64,000 nucleotides of DNA, from positions 868,001-932,000 of the forward strand of contig NZ_CP050145.1 of assembly GCF_016767715.1 (NCBI RefSeq), written 5' to 3'. Position numbers and translations under genes: made by a program. This DNA is from Mycobacteroides chelonae (GTDB lineage: Bacteria; Actinomycetota; Actinomycetes; Mycobacteriales; Mycobacteriaceae). The notes beneath the pieces are model-generated. The model worked only from the letters and a program-made list of their open reading frames with translations, was not told where the DNA came from and searched no databases. Positions 24,718 to 33,019 of this stretch are shown here, one piece after another. Positions within the stretch are counted from its first letter, which is position 1. Each line of letters opens with the position of its first letter.

Positions 24718-26045
24718 TGGCCCATCACCTCCGGCCCGGGAGCGGCACCCGGTGCGTGAGCGGGCGCCGGTGCGGGAGCCGACGCGGGATTGGCCTGCCC
24801 GGGAGGCGGCGGTACCGGAGCTTCCGGGTTGGATGTCGCCGGCGGGGCGGCTCCAGGCGGCGGGCCCGGCACGCGTTCGATCACGCCCGGTTCAGTCGGG
24901 CTCGGTCGCATCGGCACGTCATCGCCGTACACGCCCTTGCCTACGACGCGTTCCTGCAGGCGCCACAGCGTGTACTTGAAGGAACCGACTAGCTGGGCCC
25001 AGTTGTAGCGCTTGGGGCCGTGCGAGCCGACATCGCCCTTGAACCCGGCATCGGGGATCGATCCCAGTACCAATTTGTCGATACTGACGCGTACCGAAAT
25101 CGCGTTGCTGGGGGTGGATTTGATGAGCGTGGTGATCTGCCGGTTGAGGCCGTTGATATCGATCGTCGGGTCCTGCGCGATGTCATTCCACGACTTGGCA
25201 ATCGTGTTCGCGTCCTTGATGACGCTGTGTCCGCTGGTATCAGTGCCCGCGATCGACGGGAATTTCTGCAGCTGCTTGGTGGTGGCGCCGATCTGAAGAA
25301 CCAGCTGCGAGAGCTGAGCGGTGTTGGCGGCGAGCGCCTCGGTGGCTGGATCGGCCTCTTTCACGATGTCGGTGAGAGTCTGGTTCTTGGTGTCGAGCTG
25401 GTCGGCCAACTGCGAGGTCTGGGTGAGAGCATCAGAGATCTGTGCCGATCGCGTATTCAACGTTCCCAGTAGGCGATTGGAGTCCTTGATCAGATCGCCG
25501 AACGCCTGGCCCTGATCGCCGGTTGCCTTACCGAAACCGTTGATGACATTGGTCAGGTTGCGTACCGCGCCGCCGTTGGAAACGAGCGCCGCCGAGCTGA
25601 GCACGGATTCCACCGTCGCCGCGGCCATCGTCGAATCGAGGCCGATGGTGTCGCCGTCTCGGAGCGCTGGCGACTCCGATGTCGCACCGGCCGGGGGGCG
25701 AATGGAGACGAAGACGTCGCCGAGCGGTGTCGCGGAACGCAGCTCGGCGGTGCTGCCCTTAGGGAGCCGGACGCCGTGGATGATGCGCAATGTGGTGATC
25801 GCGGTGTAGTTACTCACCCGCATGTCGTCGACCTGGCCGACATCCGCGCCGGCCAGCTTCACCTTGGCGTTGTTCGGCAGGTTCAGGATGTTCGAGAACA
25901 GGGCGGTCAGATGGTAGCCGCCCGATCCGACGCCGGGGGCGGGCAGCGGGAGATCTCCCAGACCGTTGGTTCCACAGCCGGACAGGACGGTGGCCGCCAG
26001 CATCGCTGCCGTGCCCATCGCTGCCAGGCGCTTGCGTGTAGCCAT
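24714..26045 (-). CDS. mceE: Mce family lipoprotein MceE
   Basis: About 443 residues with a lipoprotein signal peptide: basic start, AAMLAATVL, lipobox LSGC and a lipidated Cys at about 24. The MCE domain follows (YHLTALFSNILNLPNNAKVK, then AGADVGQVDDM), then a long helical domain, and a Pro/Ala-rich C-terminal tail (from about 380) rich in PAPAP. By family the lipoprotein subunit is the fifth Mce protein. The ATG at 26045 overlaps the mceD stop (TGATG). Confidence 0.92.
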   Translation of the reverse strand: MATRKRLAAMGTAAMLAATVLSGCGTNGLGDLPLPAPGVGSGGYHLTALFSNILNLPNNAKVKLAGADVGQVDDMRVSNYTAITTLRIIHGVRLPKGSTAELRSATPLGDVFVSIRPPAGATSESPALRDGDTIGLDSTMAAATVESVLSSAALVSNGGAVRNLTNVINGFGKATGDQGQAFGDLIKDSNRLLGTLNTRSAQISDALTQTSQLADQLDTKNQTLTDIVKEADPATEALAANTAQLSQLVLQIGATTKQLQKFPSIAGTDTSGHSVIKDANTIAKSWNDIAQDPTIDINGLNRQITTLIKSTPSNAISVRVSIDKLVLGSIPDAGFKGDVGSHGPKRYNWAQLVGSFKYTLWRLQERVVGKGVYGDDVPMRPSPTEPGVIERVPGPPPGAAPPATSNPEAPVPPPPGQANPASAPAPAPAHAPGAAPGPEVMGQ

Positions 26046-27163
26046 CACTTTTGCCCCATCGCCGCGAGCCCGTCGAGCACATAGGAGAGGCCGAAATCAG
26101 GCCCATAGTCCTGCAATGTTCCTGTGCTGCAGCCCAGTTGGCGCAGGCCCATCATGTTGCAGATCTCCTTGGCTGTCTGGCTCTCGAACAGCAGCTTGTC
26201 TGTGAGGAATCGTGCGCGCAGCGACCCGTTGTCCTGGTCGATGATGTTGTAGAGGTTCTCCACGGCCAGCGGCGCAAGGTCGAGGGTCTCGGCGAGCTCG
26301 CGTTGGTTGTCCGAGACTGTCTTTAGTGCCGTATTGCCGTTGAGGACCGCCGCCTTGATGTGGTCGCGGTTGACTTCCAGGAGGTCGCCGGCCTGCTTCA
26401 CCAGATCATTGAGCTTGCGCCCGGTGTTGCCGGTGCCGAGCGCCTCGTCGTCGATGATGTTGCTCAGTTGGTGGATGGTGGTGGAGAATTCGCGCAGCTT
26501 GCCATCGTTGGCTGCTGCGGCGTCGAACAGTGAGCTGACGTTCTTGATGATGGTCGTCATCTGCTCGCGGGTGGTTACGCCGCCCTCTGAGCTGAGCCGC
26601 AACGCTTTTGACAGCTCGTCAAGGCCTGACTTGATCTTGTCGCCGTTACCGTCGGCGACTCCGGCGGCCGCATTGATGATGTCACCCACCGGTCCCTGGC
26701 CGTTTCCGTCGCCCTTGAGCGATACCGACAATCTGTCGAGCATGCCCAGTACGCGGTCGAATTCCACCGGCGTCTTGGTCTTGTCGAGGCCGATGGTGTC
26801 ACCGTCCTTGAGTGTCGGCCCACCCCGGTACGGGGGAGACAGCTCGACCTGGCGATCGGTGAGGATCGATGTCGACAGGGTGACGGCCTGCACGTCGACG
26901 GGCACCTTGACGTCCTTGTCGACAGTGAACTCCACGTCGACATACCCGGATCGGGGGGTGATCTTCGTGATCTTGCCGACTGGCATGCCCAGTACTGCAA
27001 CGACATTCGATTCGTACAGGCCGGAAGCGTTGTCGAACTGAGCGGTCAGCGTGATGTGATCCAACTGCGACTTCACGTAGTACGCGCCCGCGCCGACGAT
27101 CGCGGCGACCACTAACGCGATCGTTGCGATGACGGCGATGGCCTTACCTCTGCCGCTACTCAT
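26045..27163 (-). CDS. mceD: Mce family protein MceD
   Basis: About 372 residues from ATG 27163 (MSSGRGKAIAVIA), which overlaps the mceC stop as ATGA; longer frames upstream lie inside mceC. Membrane helix ~8-30, MCE domain (HITLTAQFDNASGLYESNVV, then GMPVGKITKI) and a helical C-terminal domain ending DFGLSYVLDGLAAMGQK. It is a structural subunit of the lipid-import tunnel. Confidence 0.92.
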   Translation of the reverse strand: MSSGRGKAIAVIATIALVVAAIVGAGAYYVKSQLDHITLTAQFDNASGLYESNVVAVLGMPVGKITKITPRSGYVDVEFTVDKDVKVPVDVQAVTLSTSILTDRQVELSPPYRGGPTLKDGDTIGLDKTKTPVEFDRVLGMLDRLSVSLKGDGNGQGPVGDIINAAAGVADGNGDKIKSGLDELSKALRLSSEGGVTTREQMTTIIKNVSSLFDAAAANDGKLREFSTTIHQLSNIIDDEALGTGNTGRKLNDLVKQAGDLLEVNRDHIKAAVLNGNTALKTVSDNQRELAETLDLAPLAVENLYNIIDQDNGSLRARFLTDKLLFESQTAKEICNMMGLRQLGCSTGTLQDYGPDFGLSYVLDGLAAMGQK

Positions 27164-28206
27164 TTGCAGTCCTTGAAGTACTGGATCATGCCGAATTGCT
27201 TTGCGCGACCACTGATTGCGCACATCCAGGAGTCGACGGCCAGGCCGTTGGGGGCATTGAACTCGATGGCGTTGCCGGTGCCGGTGGCATTGGTCACGCC
27301 GCGCAGCGCGACGGGTGCAACCTGCAGAATGCTGCGCAGCAGGTCGTCATGCTGGCCGAGCATGTCGGTGAGCTGATGCAGCGTCTTGAGCATGTCGTCG
27401 AGCTGCGGTCGGTTCCTGATGACGATCTTGCTGAGCTGCTCGACCAGGTTGGTGAGCGACTGCATCATCGCGTGGAATGTGCCACGGCGGATCACGAATT
27501 CACCGATCAGGCTCTGCCCCTGATTGATCAGGGTTCCCACGCCCTGCTGCTGGCGGTGCAGCGTGTTGGTGACCTTCTCGGTGCTCTTGAGCAGCGTGCC
27601 CAACTGGTCGCGTCGTTCGGCGATGATTCCCGACAGTGTCTGGATGTTCTGCATGGCCTGGGGGACCACCTCGGGCAGCCCGTCGAGCTGTTTACCCAGA
27701 ATGCTCAACGACTGAGCCACCTTGTCGAAATCGACCTGGTCGAAGGTGTTCGTTACGTCCTTCAGGGTCGCCTGCAAGTCGTAGGGGACCTCCGTGTGGG
27801 CGAGGTCGATGGTCTTGTTGGGCAACGACCCCGGTCCTTCCGGGCGCAGGTCCAGGTATCGGGAACCGAGGATCGTGGTCACCCGTATCGCGGCCTTGGT
27901 GTCCTTACCCAGCTTCACGGAATCGCTGACCGAGAGCTTGGCCTCGACGTGATCTCCGACCAGCTTCATGCTGGTGACCGTTCCCAGCGGGATGCCCGCC
28001 ACGGTGATGGGCTGACCGGACCGCAGCGATGCTGCCTGCGCGAACTCGGCGGTGTAGGTGGTGTATCCGAAACCGATTGCCTTGACAAGCAGCATCCCGC
28101 CCACGAGTGCGCCGATCACGGCGATCGCGATGAACCCGAGCCAGGTTTTGTTGTAGGTCTCGACCGGCCGGTTCTTGATCTTCTGCCATCTCGTTTGTTC
28201 AGCCAT
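27160..28206 (-). CDS. mceC: Mce family protein MceC
   Basis: 348 residues. Membrane helix (LGFIAIAVIGALVGGMLLV, about 23-42), MCE domain (YTAEFAQAASLRSGQPITVA, then GIPLGTVTSMKL), a long helical stretch, and two Cys near the C-terminus (WMCAISGR, FKDCK). It overlaps the mceB stop by 8 bases and mceD by 4, so translation is coupled along the operon. It lacks the Pro-rich tail seen in many MceC proteins. Confidence 0.92.
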   Translation of the reverse strand: MAEQTRWQKIKNRPVETYNKTWLGFIAIAVIGALVGGMLLVKAIGFGYTTYTAEFAQAASLRSGQPITVAGIPLGTVTSMKLVGDHVEAKLSVSDSVKLGKDTKAAIRVTTILGSRYLDLRPEGPGSLPNKTIDLAHTEVPYDLQATLKDVTNTFDQVDFDKVAQSLSILGKQLDGLPEVVPQAMQNIQTLSGIIAERRDQLGTLLKSTEKVTNTLHRQQQGVGTLINQGQSLIGEFVIRRGTFHAMMQSLTNLVEQLSKIVIRNRPQLDDMLKTLHQLTDMLGQHDDLLRSILQVAPVALRGVTNATGTGNAIEFNAPNGLAVDSWMCAISGRAKQFGMIQYFKDCK

Positions 28207-29257
28207 TGGCCAGGTTCCTGCATCGCGGGGTGTGCTGGGTGACGTTGCCGGGTGTCGCCGCGTTGACGATGATCGGCACCACGTCGTTGAGGCCCGGGAA
28301 GAAGCCGGTGATGTTCAGATCGCAGATATAAGCGTTGCCGTAGGCGCCGTCACCGGTGATACGGGCCAAGCCCTTGAGCAGCAGCGGTAGGTTGCCGCCG
28401 AGGAAGGCCAGCTTCGGCTCGATCTGCACCATGTGCTTGGCGAAACCTGGTTGGCGAGTGATGAGCTCGTCGAGTGACGGGTAGACCTCGTCGGTGATCT
28501 TTGACACCCGCCGCAGGGTCTGTGCCAGTGAGCCCACCGAGTTGACCAGCTCCGGACGGCGGGAGTCGAAATCCGCCACGACCTTCCGGGTGTTCGTGAT
28601 GGCCTTGTCGAGACTGTCGTTCTGCTGCGCCAAGTTCCCCGTCACTGTGCTCAGGCTTGTGATCACATTGCCCAGCACCTGGTCGCGTCCTGCGAAGGTC
28701 TTTGTCAGCGTGGAGGTTTGGTCGACCAGCGAGGTGATCGAGGCCTGATCACCCTGCAGCGACTGGATGACGCCCTTGGTGAGATTGTCGGCCTGCTCCG
28801 GTGAGAGTGTGCTGAACAGTGGCTCGTATCCGTTGAGCAGCGTGGTGACATCGAAGGAAGGATCGGTGCGCTCCAGCGGAATCGTCGACCCCGCCGCCAG
28901 CACGTTGGTGTCACCGGTCTTGCCGAGCGACAGGCCCAGGTACCGCTGACCGACGATGTTCTGATACGTCACGGAGGCAAGGGTGTTGCCGTACAGCTTC
29001 TGGTCGTTCTGGACGACGAAGTCGACCTTGGCCTGGTTGTTGTTGACCAGCTCGATCTTCTCCACACGTCCCACGCGCACACCGGCCATGCGGACGTCAT
29101 CACCGTCTCGCAACCCGTACACATCGGTGAAGACCGCCGAGTACGCTGTGGTCCCGCCCGCCACATCACGGCGCAACGTGGCATACACCAGCCACGTCAG
29201 CACCATCGCGACCGCCATGAAGACGACCAGCGCGATCAACGGACCGCGGAACTTCAT
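28199..29257 (-). CDS. mceB: Mce family protein MceB
   Basis: 352 residues. N-terminal membrane helix (IALVVFMAVAMVLTWLVYAT), MCE domain (YSAVFTDVYGLRDGDDVRMA, then GVRVGRVEKIEL), helical region, and paired Cys at the C-terminus (YICDLN, PRCRNLANG). It overlaps mceA by 4 bases (ATGA) at the start and mceC by 8 at the end. Subunit of the YrbE-Mce lipid importer. Confidence 0.92.
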   Translation of the reverse strand: MKFRGPLIALVVFMAVAMVLTWLVYATLRRDVAGGTTAYSAVFTDVYGLRDGDDVRMAGVRVGRVEKIELVNNNQAKVDFVVQNDQKLYGNTLASVTYQNIVGQRYLGLSLGKTGDTNVLAAGSTIPLERTDPSFDVTTLLNGYEPLFSTLSPEQADNLTKGVIQSLQGDQASITSLVDQTSTLTKTFAGRDQVLGNVITSLSTVTGNLAQQNDSLDKAITNTRKVVADFDSRRPELVNSVGSLAQTLRRVSKITDEVYPSLDELITRQPGFAKHMVQIEPKLAFLGGNLPLLLKGLARITGDGAYGNAYICDLNITGFFPGLNDVVPIIVNAATPGNVTQHTPRCRNLANG

Positions 29258-30826
29258 TGGGATCCTTCCTTCGCGAGCGAGACCGTGGTGCCCCGCACGA
29301 CCGGGCCGAGCAGCAGCTGCGTGGAGGAGCTAGCAGGCTTATCGGTGATGACACTGAGCTGAGTGCGTTCCACCGCGCTACCTACCGGGCCCACCGTCCC
29401 GCCGAACGATGCCGGTGCGATCGGGGCGCCGCCACCGTCCCGTGCGCCGGGAGCAACCGGTGCGGCCGGCAGCGGGGGAGGTGGTGGTGGCGGCGGCTCC
29501 AGGAGATCGGGATCCGCGGTCCCGGGGACGCGCGGCACCGGCACCGCTTGCCACGGCGGCAGTGGGGGGTTCGGGTCCGTCAGGTTCGGGCCGCCGGGGG
29601 GCACCACGTACGGCGGGCCCACCGCGATCAGATTTCCGTTGGGGCCCACTACAGTTCCGCGTGGTGGTTGCAGGTCCGGCGGCACCTTGTAGTTCTGGGG
29701 AAGCAGTTCTTCCGGCAGGTCTGGACGCACCACGAGCTCGGGTGCGGTGAAGCAGCTGGGACCCTTGAGCTCGCCATAGCGTGGGCAGTCGGCTCTCGTG
29801 TAGCTGTATCCGGGAGTCAGCGAGAGGTTCACCCGCATGTTGCCGGTATCCACGTCGGACAGCCAGGGATTCTCGAACCATTTCTGATTCATCTGGTTGA
29901 TCTTCTGGAAGATCATCTGGAACTTGCCCGCGTTGTTCGAGAACGTGCCGAGGACGGGCGTCAGTTCCGTGGTGATGCCGATCAGCTGATCGGTGTGATT
30001 GTCGAAGGCCTGCCGGGTGGTGCCCACCGTCGTGAGGCCGCCGTTGATCAGGCTGGTCAGCTGTTCGCGCTTCTCGACAAAGGTCTGCATCGGTTTGACG
30101 GCCTGGTGCAGTGAGTCGAGCAGTTCGGGTGCGGTCTGCTTGAGCCCCTCGGTCGCATCGAGCAGAGCCTTGACCGTGGACGGGCCGGTGTCGGTCACCA
30201 CGATGTCGTTGAGCTGGGCGATGAGGCGGTTCAGCTGCGCACCGCCGGTGAGGAGCTTGACGCGCCGGTTGTCGGTCGCGGCTCCCAGCGCGGCCAGGAT
30301 GCCGGTGGAGTGGTCACCGCGACCGGCCGCGGCCGGTCGCGGTGAGGACATCGCGCAACTTGCTCACCGTGGTCTGGAACAGAACGGTCGGCAGCTGGGT
30401 GTCCTCGGCGATATGCGCGCCAGCGCGAATGGGAGCGCCGGGCCCTCGATCTACCAGCTGCACGGACGAGACCGCGAACACGTTGCTGGGGACAACGCGA
30501 GCGGTGGCGGTGCTGGGGATGGACTTGGCGTACTGCGGCTTGAGGTTGATGTGCACGAAATTGGGCTGGCCGTTGGCGGCAGGTGTGACCCCATCGACCT
30601 CGCCGACCAGAACACCGTGGTACTTCACGTCGGATTTCTGGGGCAGCCCGTCACCGACGTTGTTGAGATCGGCAACCACACGGACGAAGTCGTTGAGACG
30701 CCCCGTGGACTTCAGCATCATCACGCCGGTGACCAGTGCGGCCACCACGATCATCGCGACGCCGGTACCCAGCAGGAGCTTCTCGGATGGGCCGCGGCCA
30801 TCCGTCTCAAAGGAATTCGCCGCCAT
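29254..30826 (-). pseudogene. mceA: mceA, split by a +1 frameshift at a 28-bp palindrome
   Basis: Two frames together make one MceA. The N-terminal part (30826 down to 30314) has the membrane helix and the MCE domain (VRVVADLNNVGDGLPQKSDV, then YHGVLVGEVDGV) and reads into LRDVLTATGRG before going out of frame to a stop. The C-terminal part continues from GDHSTGILAALGAATDNRR through the helical domain to a Pro-rich tail. Removing ten bases (about 30317-30326) restores one frame of about 520 residues. The break coincides exactly with a perfect palindrome. As written, MceA is truncated to 170 residues, and the importer would lack its first subunit unless the shift is an assembly error or is bypassed. 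Confidence 0.85.
30316..30343. repeat. Perfect 28-bp palindrome at the mceA frameshift
   Basis: Arms accgcgaccggccg and cggccggtcgcggt are exact reverse complements. The likely ancestral text had only a 6-bp quasi-palindrome (accgcg...cgcggt); the extra ten bases complete the symmetry. Confidence 0.9.
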
Positions 30827-31684
30827 CTAGCCACCCAACCTCGCACCTGCGTCGACGCTCCAGAGCGCCATGGTGAGCAACATGTTGACGATGATCACGA
30901 GTGTGATGGCAGCGCGCATGGCATGCCCCGCAGCCACGCCAACGCCCTCGGGGCCGCCGCTGGCATAGAAGCCGTAGTAGCACTGGATGGTCGAGGCGAG
31001 CCACACGAAGATGATCGCCTTGATGACCGAGTAGAAGATGTCGATGCCACTCACGCCGATACCGAAGTAGTGCAGGTACGAACCGATGGATCCACCGCTC
31101 ATGATCCCCACCATGATCTGGCAGGACAGGTAGCTGACGGCAAGGCACGCGACGTACAGGGGAATGGTGACCACGGTGGCCGCCATCAGCCGGGTGGTCA
31201 CCAGGTAGGGGATCGGGCGGATCGCGATGGAGTCCATGGCATCGATCTCTTCGGAGATGCGCATGGCACCGAGCTGTGCGGTGAAGCGGCAGCCGGCCTG
31301 GGTGGCGAAGGCGATCGCGGCCATGATCGGAGCGAGTTCGCGGGTGTTCACCAATGACGAGATGATGCCTGTGGCCGGTCCCAGGCCCAGCAGATCCAGG
31401 AAGTTGTAGCCCTCGATGGCCACTAGTCCGCCGGCGATGATGCCGAGGACGATCATGACGCCGGCGGTACCGCCACCGACCACCAGAGAGCCATTGCCCC
31501 AGGCGATATCGGACAGGTGCCGCAGGAACTCCTTCCGGTAATGCCGGAACACGATGGGGACGCCGGCGATCGCGCGGAAGAAGAACGCGACCATGTGGCC
31601 CAGCCGGGTGATCGGCTTCTGTGCCTTGTTGTAGATCCCGACGAAGGGTCGCGCAATCGGGGGTACATAAGTTGACGCGGTCAT
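30827..31684 (-). CDS. yrbEB: YrbE/MlaE-type ABC permease, B subunit
   Basis: 285 residues with five to six membrane helices and the MlaE permease core (GLGPATGIISSLVNTRELAP, then ISEEIDAMDSI, the EExDAM signature that contacts the ATPase). It pairs with YrbEA to form the inner-membrane channel of the Mce importer; the MceG ATPase is encoded elsewhere in mycobacteria. It starts 1 base after the yrbEA stop and ends directly against the mceA start. Confidence 0.93.
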   Translation of the reverse strand: MTASTYVPPIARPFVGIYNKAQKPITRLGHMVAFFFRAIAGVPIVFRHYRKEFLRHLSDIAWGNGSLVVGGGTAGVMIVLGIIAGGLVAIEGYNFLDLLGLGPATGIISSLVNTRELAPIMAAIAFATQAGCRFTAQLGAMRISEEIDAMDSIAIRPIPYLVTTRLMAATVVTIPLYVACLAVSYLSCQIMVGIMSGGSIGSYLHYFGIGVSGIDIFYSVIKAIIFVWLASTIQCYYGFYASGGPEGVGVAAGHAMRAAITLVIIVNMLLTMALWSVDAGARLGG

Positions 31685-31685
31685 G

Positions 31686-32543
31686 TCACAGCCCCGTCCG
31701 CGGGAACATCATGATGTACAGCTGGCTGATGGCGAGGTTCACCGTCATGAGCAGCAGGATCGATTCCACGACCGCCGCGTTGACGGAGTTGGCGACGCCG
31801 ATCGGGCCGCCCTTGGTGGACAGACCCTTCTGGCAGGCCACCACTGCCACGATGGCGCCGTAGATGACGGCCTTGATGAGAGCCAGGATCATGTCTCCGG
31901 GGGTAGCGAAGGCGGAGAAGGTGGTGACGAAGCTGCCCGGGGCGCCGTTCTGCCAATAGACATTGAAGAGGTATGCGCCGAGGAAGCCGACGAAGCAGAC
32001 GACGCCGGTGAGCGCGATACCGATCATGATGGCGGCGGCGAACCGGGGGACGACGAGCCTCCGGATCACCGAAACGCCCATGACCTCCATGGCGTCGGTC
32101 TCCTCGCGCATGGTGCGTGAGCCGAGGTCGGCGGTGATGGCCGAACCCACGGCGGCGGACATCAAGAGGGCGGCTACCAGCGAGGCGGCCTGCCGGATGA
32201 TCGCGATGCCACTGGCCGCGCCGGCCAGTGAGGTTGCACCGACCTGTCCGGCCAGCAGCGCGAACTGGATCGAGAGTGTGACACCGATCGGCAGGGTCAC
32301 CAGGATGACGGGGACGACGGCGGTGCCGGCTTGGAAGGCGCCCTGTCTCACGAACTCCTGCCATTGGAACTGGCCCGTGAATAGGTCGATGAAGAACCAC
32401 TGAATAGTGCGGACGCCGAGCATGAACTGCTCGCCGACGGTCTTGAGTGATTCAAGAGGGTGACGCTTGACGTATCCGGTGGTCCAATCCTGGATGGCCG
32501 CGACGCCATCAGTGGTGGCGTGGCGCTCGTCCTGTGTGGTCAT
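31686..32543 (-). CDS. yrbEA: YrbE/MlaE-type ABC permease, A subunit
   Basis: 285 residues with the MlaE permease fold. The signature region is ITADLGSRTMREETDAMEVM, and the N-terminal amphipathic segment is LESLKTVGEQFMLGVRTIQW. First gene of the ten-gene minus-strand run yrbEA-yrbEB-mceA-F-mam-mpt64-like. No dedicated regulator (TetR/GntR/FadR type) lies immediately upstream; the promoter must be in the 476-bp gap shared with the divergent secreted-protein gene. Confidence 0.93.
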   Translation of the reverse strand: MTTQDERHATTDGVAAIQDWTTGYVKRHPLESLKTVGEQFMLGVRTIQWFFIDLFTGQFQWQEFVRQGAFQAGTAVVPVILVTLPIGVTLSIQFALLAGQVGATSLAGAASGIAIIRQAASLVAALLMSAAVGSAITADLGSRTMREETDAMEVMGVSVIRRLVVPRFAAAIMIGIALTGVVCFVGFLGAYLFNVYWQNGAPGSFVTTFSAFATPGDMILALIKAVIYGAIVAVVACQKGLSTKGGPIGVANSVNAAVVESILLLMTVNLAISQLYIMMFPRTGL

Positions 32544-33019
32544 CGCAGGCGGCCCACACAGACGCAGCTCAGAGTGGTTGCGGCTACGGCGATCAATACA
32601 GCTCCCTGTGTGACCTGGGACACAAATCCCAGCAATCTACGAGTACGTCTCGGCCATTATGGGCTATCCGGTTCCTGGATGCACACGAATCGCGAAAATG
32701 GATTCACGCGTGAACGTAAATTGACGGTCGTCTACTGGGCTTGTAGTACCCCGGCGGCCAGGTGATTGGAGTGTTTGCTTCGAGTGCCTAGTTGCTCGAC
32801 GTAAACGCTTGTTGACGGATCTGGCAAACTTTCGTCAACCACTTTGCGTGAGTACGGCCCCTGCTCGCGGTGGGCGCAGCGACCGAGGCGAGTCTGGGCA
32901 CGCAGTGTTACCAGAAAAATCGCAGGTAGACACGATTTTCAAATCCCGACTATGAGGTGGGTCACACGTTTACAGTGCTGCTCACGTTTTAGGTTTCCTC
33001 AAAGGAGAGGGTTGCGGTC
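32544..33019. other. Divergent promoter region of the mce operon and the 33020 gene
   Basis: 476 bp without a convincing gene. It is locally A+T-richer around 32620-32830. Towards 33020 there is ggtcacacgtttacagtg (32958-32975) and a clear Shine-Dalgarno aaaggagagg (33001-33010) 9 bases before the TTG start. Confidence 0.6.

Noticed and set aside
29254..30826. Programmed ribosomal frameshifting in mceA
   Set aside because: There is no slippery run followed by a classical pseudoknot. The shift is explained by ten extra bases that create the palindrome, and mceA genes are not known to use recoding.
29999..31357. Plus-strand open frame (452 codons) opposite mceA and yrbEB
   Set aside because: Shadow; His/Asp/Gly-rich text without domains, while the minus strand holds a coherent operon.
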